Origin: Anaerolineales bacterium
GTDB lineage: Bacteria > Chloroflexota > Anaerolineae > Anaerolineales > UBA11657
DNA length: 8,549 nucleotides
Reading direction: 5' to 3'
Assembly: GCA_947503585.1 (NCBI GenBank)
Contig: CANNEJ010000053.1
Location: 1-8,549, forward strand
Shown here: piece after piece, positions 1 to 6,099 of the stretch
Layout: each line of letters starts with the position of its first letter
Numbering within the stretch: position 1 is the first letter of the stretch
Notes under the pieces: model-generated
What the model saw: only the letters and a program-made list of their open reading frames with translations
What the model was told of the DNA's origin: nothing
Database searches by the model: none
Translations under genes and position numbers: made by a program

Positions 1-59
1 TGCACTACGCGCCGACCCACATAACCGGCAGCTCCTGTTACAAGCAGGCGCGCGGTCAC
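1..59 (-). CDS. NAD(P)-dependent epimerase/dehydratase-like protein, N-terminus only (partial)
   Basis: Reading the minus strand from a GTG at 59-57 gives MTARLLVTGAAGYVGRRVV before the window ends. The pattern beta-strand (RLLVTG) followed by T-G-A-A-G-Y-V-G is the TGxxGxxG dinucleotide-binding turn of extended short-chain dehydrogenases, such as sugar-nucleotide epimerases and dehydratases. The GTG overlaps the rnc stop codon (GTGA at 59-56), so the gene is probably translated by coupling to rnc and belongs to the fabF-rnc transcript. Only 19 codons are visible, so substrate and pathway cannot be inferred. The Rossmann call is fairly sure, the exact family is not. Confidence 0.6.
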   Translation of the reverse strand, partial: MTARLLVTGAAGYVGRRVV

Positions 60-790
60 CGGCTGCTGCTTTCTGGAGCTGGGGACGGACTTTGGGGCGG
101 TTGGCTGTTGGCAAGCAGCGCGTGCAGTGCTGCCTGCGCGGCTGCCTGCGCGGCTGCCTGTTTGCTGCGGCCGCTGCCGGTGCCGTGCGGTTTGCCGGCA
201 ATCAGCACTTGCACTGTGAATTGCTTGGCATGGTCCGGGCCTTGCTCGTCAATTGTGTTGTAAACAGGCGTGGCGCCGCCATTGGCTTGCGCCCACTCTT
301 GCAGCTCACTCTTGCTGTCGATGTGCGCTTGGCTCGTCAGAATAATTGCGGACTGCTGCGCGAGCAGTGGCTCCACCCAGGCGCACACGGCCGCTTCACC
401 GGAATCCAGATAAAGCGCGCCGAGAAGTGCCTCAAATGCACAGCAAAGCAAAGTGTCCCGTGCTCTGCCGCCAGTCTCAGCTTCGCCGCGCCCCACGCGC
501 AGCGCTTTTCCCAGCTCAAAGCTTCTGGCTAGCTCCGCCAGCTGCTCGGTGCGCACCAGTGCGGCGCGCAAGCGCGTCAGCTCGCCCTCATGCAGTGCGG
601 GGTGGTGCTCGTACAAATAGCGCGCAGTCACCAGATCGAGTACAGCGTCCCCCAAAAATTCCAGCCGCTCGTTGTCAGCCTTGCATTCGGGATTTTCGTT
701 GCGATAGGAACTGTGCGTCAGCGCCTGTTCAAGCAGCGCCGGATTGTGAAACTGCATGCCCAGCCGGGCTTGCAGTTGGTTGAAGTCCAT
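56..790 (-). CDS. rnc: Ribonuclease III
   Basis: This is a 244-residue double-strand-specific endoribonuclease, a usual length for the family. The catalytic domain (residues 1-150) carries the signature NERLEFLGDAVLD at 40-52, with acidic residues E41, E44 and D48. The second catalytic segment contains FEALLGALYLD with the essential E120. A double-stranded RNA-binding domain follows at about 157-225 (DSKSELQEWAQ to KQAAAQAAAQAAL), then a short Pro/Ser-rich tail. An upstream in-frame start would add 39 residues inside fabF. The ATG at 790-788 is preferred because homology begins there and its A is shared with the fabF stop (TGATG), implying coupled translation. The role is rRNA and mRNA processing in the cytoplasm. 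Oddity: the position three residues before E120, where the family normally has a metal-binding Asp, is Cys117. Confidence 0.95.
   Translation of the reverse strand: MDFNQLQARLGMQFHNPALLEQALTHSSYRNENPECKADNERLEFLGDAVLDLVTARYLYEHHPALHEGELTRLRAALVRTEQLAELARSFELGKALRVGRGEAETGGRARDTLLCCAFEALLGALYLDSGEAAVCAWVEPLLAQQSAIILTSQAHIDSKSELQEWAQANGGATPVYNTIDEQGPDHAKQFTVQVLIAGKPHGTGSGRSKQAAAQAAAQAALHALLANSQPPQSPSPAPESSSR
129..160. repeat. 12-bp tandem repeat, about 2.7 copies, inside rnc
   Basis: The unit GCTGCCTGCGCG occurs at 129-140 and 141-152, and GCTGCCTG follows at 153-160. On the minus strand it encodes the alternating Ala/Gln stretch (QAAAQAAAQAA) of the last helix of the RNase III dsRNA-binding domain. 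A multiple of three, it can expand or contract without shifting frame. Confidence 0.7.
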
Positions 791-2025
791 CAGCCGAAAC
801 GTTTGAACACCAGCACGGAATTGTGTCCGCCAAACCCAAAGGAGTTGCTGAGGGTTACCGCCACCGGCTGCTGGCGCGCGACGTTTGGCACGTAATCCAG
901 ATTGCATTCCGGGTCGCGCTCGGTGTAGTGAATAGTCGGCGGCACCACACTCTCACGAATGGCTTGAATGCAGAAGATAGCCTCCAACGCGCCGGTCGCG
1001 CCCATCATGTGGCCGGTCATCGATTTTGTAGAGGACACCGGAATACGCAGCGCATGGGAGCCGAACGCAGAGTTAATTGCGCGTGTTTCAGCGAGGTCGT
1101 TCAGCAGGGTGGCAGTGCCGTGCGCGTTGATGTAGTCCACCTGGTCCGGGTTGAGCCCGGCGCTATCCAGCGCCTGCGTCATTGCAGCTGCGCCGCCAAC
1201 GCCGGTGGCATGCGGCGCCGTAATGTGAAATGAGTCTGCAGTGGCTGCATATCCGGCAAGCTCCGCCAGAATGTTTGCGCCGCGCCGCTGCGCAAATTCC
1301 AGCTCTTCGAGCACAAGCGCTGCGGCGCCCTCGCCCATCACCAGCCCGTCGCGGTTTTTGTCAAAGGGCTGCGGTGTCATGGAGTAGTCGTCATTGCGCC
1401 GGCTGAGTGCGCCAAGCCGGTCAAACGCTGCGATGCCGACGCTGCAGACGGTGGCCTCTGTGCCGCCGGCAATTGCAGCATCTGCGATGCCAGCGCGGAT
1501 CATGTGCCACGCCGTGCCAATGCCGTCGGAGCTGGAGGCGCAGGCAGAAGCCACTGAGAATGCAGGGCCCTTAAAACCGTGATCGATTGCAACGAGCCCA
1601 CTCGGGCCGTTGGGCATCAGCATGGGGATTGTGAACGGGTTGACGCGCCGCGGCCCCGGATCCTTCGAGGTGTGGGTGGCCGTCTCAAGGCTAATCAGTC
1701 CGCCAATAGCCGAGCTCAGCATGACGGCAATGCGACCAGCGGTCTCGGCGGTGGCAGCCAAGCCAGAATGGGCAATCGCTTCCTTTGCGGCAGCGGTCGA
1801 AAATTGCTGGCAGCGGTCGCGCCGGCGCGCTTCGGCTGGCTCCATGTAGCGGCTTGGGTCGAAGTTTTTCACCTCGCAGGCGATCTTGACGAGGTACTGC
1901 GTGGTGTCAAACAGAGTGATGCGGCCAACGCCGCTTACGCCATTGCGGCAGTTTTCCCAAGTCTCGTGAGCGGTAAGCCCCAGCGGGTTTACAGTGCCGT
2001 AGCCGGTGACTACTACTCTGCGCAT
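790..2025 (-). CDS. fabF: 3-oxoacyl-[acyl-carrier-protein] synthase II
   Basis: The 411-residue protein has the full length of FabF and catalyses the decarboxylative Claisen condensation of malonyl-ACP with acyl-ACP in type II fatty acid elongation. It has the N-terminal RRVVVTGYG strand, the nucleophile in SVASACASSSDG (Cys162), the two catalytic histidines in NAHGTAT (His302) and STKSMTGHMMGATGA (His339, with Lys334), and the C-terminal NSFGFGGHN loop (about 394-402). The ATG at 2025-2023 is preceded by a modest GGAG about 11 bases upstream. It overlaps rnc by one base. A fabF-rnc pairing is common in several phyla, often with acpP just upstream. Here no acpP is present and the upstream gene is an L,D-transpeptidase. 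No catalytic residue is missing. Confidence 0.96.
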   Translation of the reverse strand: MRRVVVTGYGTVNPLGLTAHETWENCRNGVSGVGRITLFDTTQYLVKIACEVKNFDPSRYMEPAEARRRDRCQQFSTAAAKEAIAHSGLAATAETAGRIAVMLSSAIGGLISLETATHTSKDPGPRRVNPFTIPMLMPNGPSGLVAIDHGFKGPAFSVASACASSSDGIGTAWHMIRAGIADAAIAGGTEATVCSVGIAAFDRLGALSRRNDDYSMTPQPFDKNRDGLVMGEGAAALVLEELEFAQRRGANILAELAGYAATADSFHITAPHATGVGGAAAMTQALDSAGLNPDQVDYINAHGTATLLNDLAETRAINSAFGSHALRIPVSSTKSMTGHMMGATGALEAIFCIQAIRESVVPPTIHYTERDPECNLDYVPNVARQQPVAVTLSNSFGFGGHNSVLVFKRFG

Positions 2026-2078
2026 TGCGGGCTGGTCTCCACAAAAATATTCAACCCGATGCTTGCTGGCACGGGTAA

Positions 2079-2084
2079 TTTATA
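2079..2084 (-). promoter_or_regulatory. Possible -10 element upstream of fabF
   Basis: Reading minus, TATAAA (in GTGATATAAATT) lies about 54 bases before the fabF ATG. There is no good -35 box 16-18 bases further upstream, so this is only a weak candidate for a promoter driving fabF-rnc separately from the transpeptidase gene. Confidence 0.25.
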
Positions 2085-2089
2085 TCACA

Positions 2090-2105
2090 TGCCGGCGGGC
2101 CGGCA
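2090..2105 (-). terminator. Short GC-rich hairpin after the transpeptidase gene (weak terminator candidate)
   Basis: TGCCGG and CCGGCA form a 6-bp stem around CGGG (the full 16-base stretch is nearly palindromic), 10 bases beyond the stop codon at 2116. On the minus strand it is followed by TGTGATATAAATT, which is AT-rich but not a true U-tract. It may stabilise or weakly terminate the upstream transcript. Confidence 0.3.
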
Positions 2106-2115
2106 GTTGCTTAAA

Positions 2116-2937
2116 TCAGCGGGTGATCGTGACGGTAGTACCGACCTCTGCCCAGTTGTAGAGCGCCTCCGCCTCCCGTATGCCCAGCACAATGCAGCCG
2201 TATGACGCCGGGCTGCCGAGCACGCCGCCCCACAAGCGTTCGCCGTTGGAAAGAATGGGCAGTGCATGGATTCCATTTTGGGCAACTCCAGCCCAATAGA
2301 TGCCAAGCCAATTTGGCATTTGCAGGTTCCATTGGCTGGCGTAGGCACTGGGTATTTTGTTCAGCACAGAGTAGGTGCCCGGCAGTGTCTCGCGGCCCTT
2401 GATGCCAGTGCTGACTGGCCATTTGCGCAGCAACTGATCACCGGCAAATGCGCTCAGGCGCTGCTCTGAAATGCTGACCAGAATGCGCCGGGCGCCGGGC
2501 GCCGTGGCATCGAGGCTCACTTCCTCCACGGTTGTACGCAAGACCTGACCGGAAAAAATTCGATTGCCGTTGGAAAGCTGGTTCAGGCGGATTAGGTCAG
2601 GGATTGAGGTGCCCAGCCGCTGTGCAATATGGCCCAGCGTGTCACCGGCGCGCACGGTGTAAGAAATGCCGGTGAAGGGCGGGGTGGTCGGTGCTGCGGA
2701 TCGCGCTGTGAGCGGCCCGACGAGTGGAATGTAAAGGCGCTGCCCGGCAAGGATGCGATCGCTGCCGAGGCGGTTGAGGCCGCTGATTTTGAGCCAAGAC
2801 ACACCGTACTGCATTCCGATTGCGTACAGGTTCTCGCCGGGTCGCACAATATGCACAACCGGTTCATCGGCAAGCGCAGTGCCAGCCTGGGTGAATGTGG
2901 CGCTGGCGATCAGCGCGCCAGCCAATAAACGCAGCAC
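2116..2937 (-). CDS. Secreted LysM-domain L,D-transpeptidase (YkuD family)
   Basis: Exported cell-wall enzyme predicted to cross-link or modify peptidoglycan through a Cys nucleophile. From the chosen GTG start (2937-2935) the protein has 273 residues: a signal peptide (LRLLAGALIASATF, cleavage near ALA23-DE), LysM 1 (about 26-72, HIVRPGENLYAIG), LysM 2 (about 91-136, YTVRAGDTLGHIA), and a YkuD domain (about 151-272). Its active-site region has GIHALP (His224) and SPASYGCIVLG (Cys248). The usual S-H-G-C is S-Y-G-C here, a variant I associate with Chloroflexota homologues from memory. An in-frame ATG at 3012 gives 298 residues, but that longer start would place a perfect intrinsic terminator (2955-2978) inside the coding sequence. 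Neither start has a strong ribosome-binding site, so the start is uncertain. The family call is secure. Confidence 0.85.
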   Translation of the reverse strand: MLRLLAGALIASATFTQAGTALADEPVVHIVRPGENLYAIGMQYGVSWLKISGLNRLGSDRILAGQRLYIPLVGPLTARSAAPTTPPFTGISYTVRAGDTLGHIAQRLGTSIPDLIRLNQLSNGNRIFSGQVLRTTVEEVSLDATAPGARRILVSISEQRLSAFAGDQLLRKWPVSTGIKGRETLPGTYSVLNKIPSAYASQWNLQMPNWLGIYWAGVAQNGIHALPILSNGERLWGGVLGSPASYGCIVLGIREAEALYNWAEVGTTVTITR

Positions 2938-2954
2938 TACGCGCCAAAACAAAT

Positions 2955-2978
2955 ACGCCCCGCAGAAATGCGGGGCGT
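2955..2978 (-). terminator. Strong intrinsic terminator of the cysteine operon
   Basis: On the minus strand a perfect 10-bp stem, ACGCCCCGCA paired with TGCGGGGCGT around a four-base loop (TTTC as read on minus), is followed by the T-rich run ATTTGTTTTGG. It lies about 80 bases beyond the stop of the MoeZ-type gene, in the right orientation to end that operon. It also lies within the 5' extension of the L,D-transpeptidase reading frame, which bears on that gene's start. Confidence 0.85.
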
Positions 2979-3056
2979 TTGCCTGGCGCGTACGCGGCGG
3001 ACAGCCGACCATCTCAGCATTGGTATCGGCTTCCGCGCAGGTTCCTTAACTGTGGC

Positions 3057-4244
3057 TTAGTACAGCGGCAGCGTGGTGTCCACTTCGCGGGCCCAGGCAA
3101 GAATGCCGCCCTTTAAATTCTTCACACGCTTGATTCCAGAGGCGAGCAGCAATTCCACCGCCTTTGCGGAGCGCGCCCCGGAGCGGCAGAGCACCACATG
3201 ATCCGCGGTGCTGTCCAGCTCGGAAAGGTGCGCTTGCAAGTCCCCCAGCGGAATGAGCTTTGCCTGCTCCAGCCGCACAATTTGCCACTCGTGCGGCTCG
3301 CGCACATCGATAATGCGCAGCGGGCGGTTGGCGTCCAGCATGGCCTTCAATTCCTGGACTGTGAGCTCGGGCACACTGCTCGTTGTTGGCAGCGCACCCT
3401 GGTCGTGGGCGGGCATGCCGCAGAATTGCTCGTAATCAATCAGGGTGGTCACGGTTGGATGCTGCCCGCAAATTACACAGTCCGGATTCTTTCGCAGCTT
3501 CACTTCTTCCATTGTCATCGAAAGTGCGTCGTAAAGCAGCAGGCGCCCAATCAGGGGTTCGCCGATGCCAAGAATAAGTTTGATGGCTTCGCTGGCCTGC
3601 AGCGTGCCCACAGTACCGGGCAGTACGCCCAGCACGCCACCCTCCGCGCACGAGGGCACAAGCCCTGGCGGCGGCGGCGCGGGGAACAGGCAGCGGTAGC
3701 ACGGGCCGTGCTTGGCCCAGAACACGGACACCTGCCCCTCAAAACGAAAAATGCTGCCATATACATTGGGCTTGTCTAAAAGCACGCAGACATCATTTAC
3801 AAGGTAGCGCGTTGGAAAGTTGTCCGTGCCATCAATCAAAATATCGTAGGCCTGCGCAAGTTGCATGGCGTTGGCGGAGGAGAAGATTTCGTTGTGCGTG
3901 ATGACTTCGATGTCCGGATTGAGGTCCAGTAGGCGCTGGCGCGCCGACTCCACTTTGAGCACGCCAATTTGCGCCGTGCCATGTATCACTTGGCGCTGCA
4001 GATTGTGAGACTCGACCACGTCGTAATCCACCAGCCCGATGCGCCCCACGCCGGCCGCTGCCAGATACAAAGCCACTGGCGAACCCAGCCCGCCCGTGCC
4101 AATACACAGCACACTGGCAGCCTTCAGGCGCTGCTGACCTGTAAGCGTTACCTCCGGCATGATTAAATGGCGAGAGTAACGCCGGATCTCTTCATTGCTC
4201 AGCACAAGTGTGGCGGGATCCACGGCGCTTGGAATGCGGATCAT
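3057..4244 (-). CDS. moeZ: MoeZ/MoeB-type sulfur-carrier adenylyltransferase with C-terminal rhodanese domain
   Basis: This E1-like enzyme is expected to adenylate the C-terminal glycine of a MoaD/ThiS/CysO-type carrier and, through its rhodanese domain, convert it to a thiocarboxylate. With the ATG at 4244-4242 it has 395 residues. It contains the ATP-binding loop GTGGLGS (49-55), DGTDNFPTR (138-146), zinc ligands CYRC (182, 185) and CVIC (256, 259), the E1-type cysteine in VPSCAEGG (199), and a rhodanese domain (about 293-392) with active-site loop CRSGARS (Cys353). Overall it matches the MoeZ/MOCS3/Uba4 layout. An upstream in-frame TTG at 4262 is rejected because GAGGGA sits five bases before this ATG. 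Its start overlaps the stop of a 34-codon ORF (ATGA), and a terminator follows. It is last in the operon and the natural activator of the carrier encoded upstream. Confidence 0.93.
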   Translation of the reverse strand: MIRIPSAVDPATLVLSNEEIRRYSRHLIMPEVTLTGQQRLKAASVLCIGTGGLGSPVALYLAAAGVGRIGLVDYDVVESHNLQRQVIHGTAQIGVLKVESARQRLLDLNPDIEVITHNEIFSSANAMQLAQAYDILIDGTDNFPTRYLVNDVCVLLDKPNVYGSIFRFEGQVSVFWAKHGPCYRCLFPAPPPPGLVPSCAEGGVLGVLPGTVGTLQASEAIKLILGIGEPLIGRLLLYDALSMTMEEVKLRKNPDCVICGQHPTVTTLIDYEQFCGMPAHDQGALPTTSSVPELTVQELKAMLDANRPLRIIDVREPHEWQIVRLEQAKLIPLGDLQAHLSELDSTADHVVLCRSGARSAKAVELLLASGIKRVKNLKGGILAWAREVDTTLPLY

Positions 4245-4345
4245 TTTTCCCTCATTGTGCAATTGGCCGGTTGCGGCTGCTCAGGCTGCCGCTGCGGCAT
4301 CAAAAACAAATCAGTCCGCAAACGCAGGGCAGGCTGGTTGATCAT
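4241..4345 (-). CDS. Possible 34-residue protein bridging the rhodanese and MoeZ-type genes
   Basis: The 97 bases between the rhodanese stop and the MoeZ-type start form an uninterrupted reading frame on the minus strand. Its ATG (4345-4343) overlaps the rhodanese TGA as ATGA, and its TGA (4243-4241) overlaps the next gene's ATG as ATGA. The product begins MINQPALRLRTDLFLMPQRQ, continues through a Pro/Gln-rich stretch, and has one Cys near the end (PANCTMREK). There is no membrane segment and no family I recognise. It could be a real coupled micro-gene, or a device that carries ribosomes to the downstream start. Because the frame is short it could also be chance. Confidence 0.4.
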   Translation of the reverse strand: MINQPALRLRTDLFLMPQRQPEQPQPANCTMREK

Positions 4346-5193
4346 GGCCGTTCAATTGGCGCGCCCACAAGGTTGCCCCATTCGGTCCACGAGCCGTCGT
4401 AGTTGCGCACGCTGGGATAGCCGAGCAGGTAGGTGAGCACAAACCAGGTATGCGAGGAGCGCTCACCGATGCGGCAATACGCCACCACATTTTGGTCCGG
4501 CGCCAAATGCTGTTCAACCTCATATATTTGGCGCAGCTCAGAGGCACTCTTGAAAGTACCGTCATCGTTGGCTGCGCGCGCCCACGGAATGCTGCGCGCG
4601 CCGGGAATGTGGCCGCCGCGCAGCGCGCCCTCTTGCGGATAGGCTTCCATATGCATCATCTCGCCGGTGTACTCCTTGGGTGAGCGTACATCCACCAGCG
4701 GCAGGCTGGCGCGGACATGCTCCATTACCTGGTCGCGGAAGGCGCGAATTTTGTAGTCTGTGCGCGCCTGCGCTTTGTAATCAGAAGCAGGGTAGGCGGG
4801 TATCTGTTTGGTCATCTCGCGGCCTTCGTCCACCCATTTCTTGCGGCCGCCGTTCATGATGCGCACCTGTTGGTGGCCGTAAAGCCGAAACACCCAAAGC
4901 GCGTAGCAGGCCCACCAGTTGCTTTTGTCGCCGTAGAAGACAACGGTGGTGTCGTTGCCAATGCCGTTGCGGCGGCAGAGTGCCTCGAAGCCCTGCTGAT
5001 CCAGGTAGTCGCGCCGGATACGGTCGTTGAGGTCATTGACCCAGTCGATCATGATTGATCCGGGCACATGGCCCTGTCCATAGAGCAGCAAGTCCTCGTC
5101 GGACTCCACGATGCGTACATTGGAAGTCTGCAGGTTGTCGGCCACCCACTGAGTCGAGACCAATGCGTCGGGTTGTGCGTATTCGTTTGTCAT
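4342..5193 (-). CDS. sseA: Thiosulfate/3-mercaptopyruvate sulfurtransferase, tandem rhodanese
   Basis: A 283-residue two-domain rhodanese that moves sulfane sulfur from thiosulfate or 3-mercaptopyruvate to an acceptor via a cysteine persulfide. The N-terminal domain (about 10-125) is non-catalytic: at the active-site position it has YGDKSNWWA without Cys. The C-terminal domain (about 150-280) has VDVRSPKEYTGE and the catalytic loop YCRIGERSSHTW with Cys240. CRIGERS is typical of the actinobacterial CysA/SseC-like sulfurtransferases rather than E. coli SseA. The ATG at 5193 has AAGGAG upstream, with an 11-base spacer that is slightly long. Its place between the carrier and the carrier-activating enzyme suggests it feeds sulfur to the MoeZ rhodanese domain. 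The gene symbol is a family label; the sulfur donor cannot be told from sequence. Confidence 0.92.
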   Translation of the reverse strand: MTNEYAQPDALVSTQWVADNLQTSNVRIVESDEDLLLYGQGHVPGSIMIDWVNDLNDRIRRDYLDQQGFEALCRRNGIGNDTTVVFYGDKSNWWACYALWVFRLYGHQQVRIMNGGRKKWVDEGREMTKQIPAYPASDYKAQARTDYKIRAFRDQVMEHVRASLPLVDVRSPKEYTGEMMHMEAYPQEGALRGGHIPGARSIPWARAANDDGTFKSASELRQIYEVEQHLAPDQNVVAYCRIGERSSHTWFVLTYLLGYPSVRNYDGSWTEWGNLVGAPIERP

Positions 5194-5208
5194 GCGGTGT
5201 ATTACTCC

Positions 5209-5613
5209 TTAAATGTTATTGCGGGTTGTAAGAGCGACAGACATCCCGCAGCGATTGAAAAATGTTTTATCTGAAGTGCCGGGACAATATTGTGCCCACA
5301 AGCAGGGGCTGGCCAACTGCTTGGCTTCGTGTTGGCTTCTGTTGCCGCCCGCCACCGAAGGCACAATGCGCAGCCGTGCGCCGGCTGGCAGCGGTGTGGC
5401 AATGCCCTGCAGGTGGCGCACATCTTCGCTGTCCAGAAAGATATTGACGAAGGAGCGCAGCTCGCCATCAGCGCCGTACAAGTGCTGCTGCAGCTGCGGG
5501 TGCTGCGCGGTGAGGTCGCGCATTGCCTCCGCCACCGTGGCGCCGGTGATTGCTACTTCTGTAGCGCCGCCGGTGAACGGCCGCAATGGGGTTGGAATTC
5601 GGATGGTTGGCAT
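5209..5613 (-). CDS. cysO: CysO-like MoaD/ThiS-family sulfur carrier with a 44-residue tail after the diglycine
   Basis: Ubiquitin-fold sulfur carrier expected to hold sulfur as a C-terminal thiocarboxylate for cysteine synthesis. Residues 1-90 make a complete beta-grasp protein (IRIPTPLRPFTGG, then the FVNIFLDSEDVRHLQG central segment) ending in RLRIVPSVAGG, where CysO, MoaD and ThiS proteins normally stop. Here the frame continues for 44 residues (91-134) containing Cys104, Cys110 and Cys122 and ending at TAA 5211-5209, next to the AAGGAG of the rhodanese gene. The ATG at 5613 has GGAG five bases upstream. The gene upstream encodes a JAMM peptidase, the type known to cleave after the diglycine of such carriers. 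The tail may therefore be a removable propeptide. Alternatively it is readthrough of a lost stop: one extra T before its first codon would create TAA. The carrier call is secure; the meaning of the tail is not. Confidence 0.88.
   Translation of the reverse strand: MPTIRIPTPLRPFTGGATEVAITGATVAEAMRDLTAQHPQLQQHLYGADGELRSFVNIFLDSEDVRHLQGIATPLPAGARLRIVPSVAGGNRSQHEAKQLASPCLWAQYCPGTSDKTFFNRCGMSVALTTRNNI
5284..5293. repeat. AT-centred palindrome in the carrier tail region
   Basis: ACAATATTGT is a perfect 10-bp palindrome within the near-symmetrical stretch GGGACAATATTGTGCCC (5281-5297). It lies about 90 bases upstream of the rhodanese start, inside the segment encoding the carrier's post-diglycine tail. 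It looks like a small operator, but no good promoter is visible around it. Confidence 0.35.
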
Positions 5614-5634
5614 AGAGGCTCCAGTTGAAAATTG

Positions 5635-6099
5635 TTACTCGAATGTGCTGCTGTTTGGTCTTGCGGGTGCGGCAGGGCCAATCTCAAGCACAGCCTCATT
5701 GAAATCAGACCGGTCTTCGCGCAGCTGCCACGCGCGCGCACTGGCGGGCTCGCCAGCTGTGATGCTCACAATTAAGTACAGGTACCATGGCAGCGCGTGC
5801 TGGCAATCGTAATCGGATGGCTGTGGCGCAGAGTCCGGATGCGAGTGAAAAACACCCACAACGTCCAAGCCGAAGGTTGCCGCGTGGTCTTCGCCTTCGA
5901 GCATGTCCTCAGCCGTGATGAGGTAACGGTGGTATTGCTCTGCGTGTGCAAACTTGTTGGTGAGGGGCAGCATGCGGCTGGCATCCCAGCTGGCGCCGGC
6001 GGCGGTTCCCAGCAGCAGGCCGGCAGCCTCCTTGGGGTAGGCAGCGCACAGGTGCGCAGTAATCTGCCGGTACAACGCGGCTTCGAGCTTTAGGTTCAT
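5635..6099 (-). CDS. mec: JAMM/MPN+ zinc metallopeptidase (Mec-like, cysteine release from CysO)
   Basis: A 154-residue zinc isopeptidase/peptidase. In the actinobacterial pathway the Mec enzyme hydrolyses cysteine from the CysO-cysteine adduct. The full JAMM set is visible: catalytic Glu24 in PKEAAG, and HSHPDSAPQPSDYD with zinc ligands His85, His87 and Asp98 spaced HxHPx(6)SxxD. The ATG at 6099-6097 overlaps the cysM stop as ATGA and fits the family N-terminus; an upstream in-frame start at 6123 would add eight unsupported residues. The stop is 21 bases before the carrier gene. The order cysM, mec, cysO keeps synthesis, release and carrier together. Given the carrier's C-terminal extension, this peptidase is also the obvious candidate for trimming the precursor to expose its diglycine, which would be a second role (inference). 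Confidence 0.93.
   Translation of the reverse strand: MNLKLEAALYRQITAHLCAAYPKEAAGLLLGTAAGASWDASRMLPLTNKFAHAEQYHRYLITAEDMLEGEDHAATFGLDVVGVFHSHPDSAPQPSDYDCQHALPWYLYLIVSITAGEPASARAWQLREDRSDFNEAVLEIGPAAPARPNSSTFE

Noticed and set aside
788..907. Longer RNase III start inside fabF (39 extra residues)
   Set aside because: RNase III homology begins at the ATG at 790, which overlaps the fabF stop. The extra residues are the opposite-frame reading of the fabF C-terminus.
3198..3779. Plus-strand open frame (193 codons) opposite the MoeZ-type gene
   Set aside because: It lies entirely opposite a gene with all its catalytic motifs, has no ribosome-binding site and no recognisable domain.
4242..4262. 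TTG start six codons upstream for the MoeZ-type protein
   Set aside because: GAGGGA is correctly placed for the ATG at 4244 and would lie inside the longer protein.
4285..4297. TGCCG-CAG-CGGCA hairpin between rhodanese and MoeZ-type genes as a terminator
   Set aside because: Only 5 bp and not followed by a T-run on the minus strand (the T-run precedes it), so it would not terminate.
5209..5350. Ordinary +1/-1 frameshift within the tail of the carrier gene restoring a nearby stop
   Set aside because: Reading the other two frames from Gly-Gly gives no stop within the next 25 or so codons except by placing one extra T exactly after the glycines, so a generic frameshift explanation is not supported.
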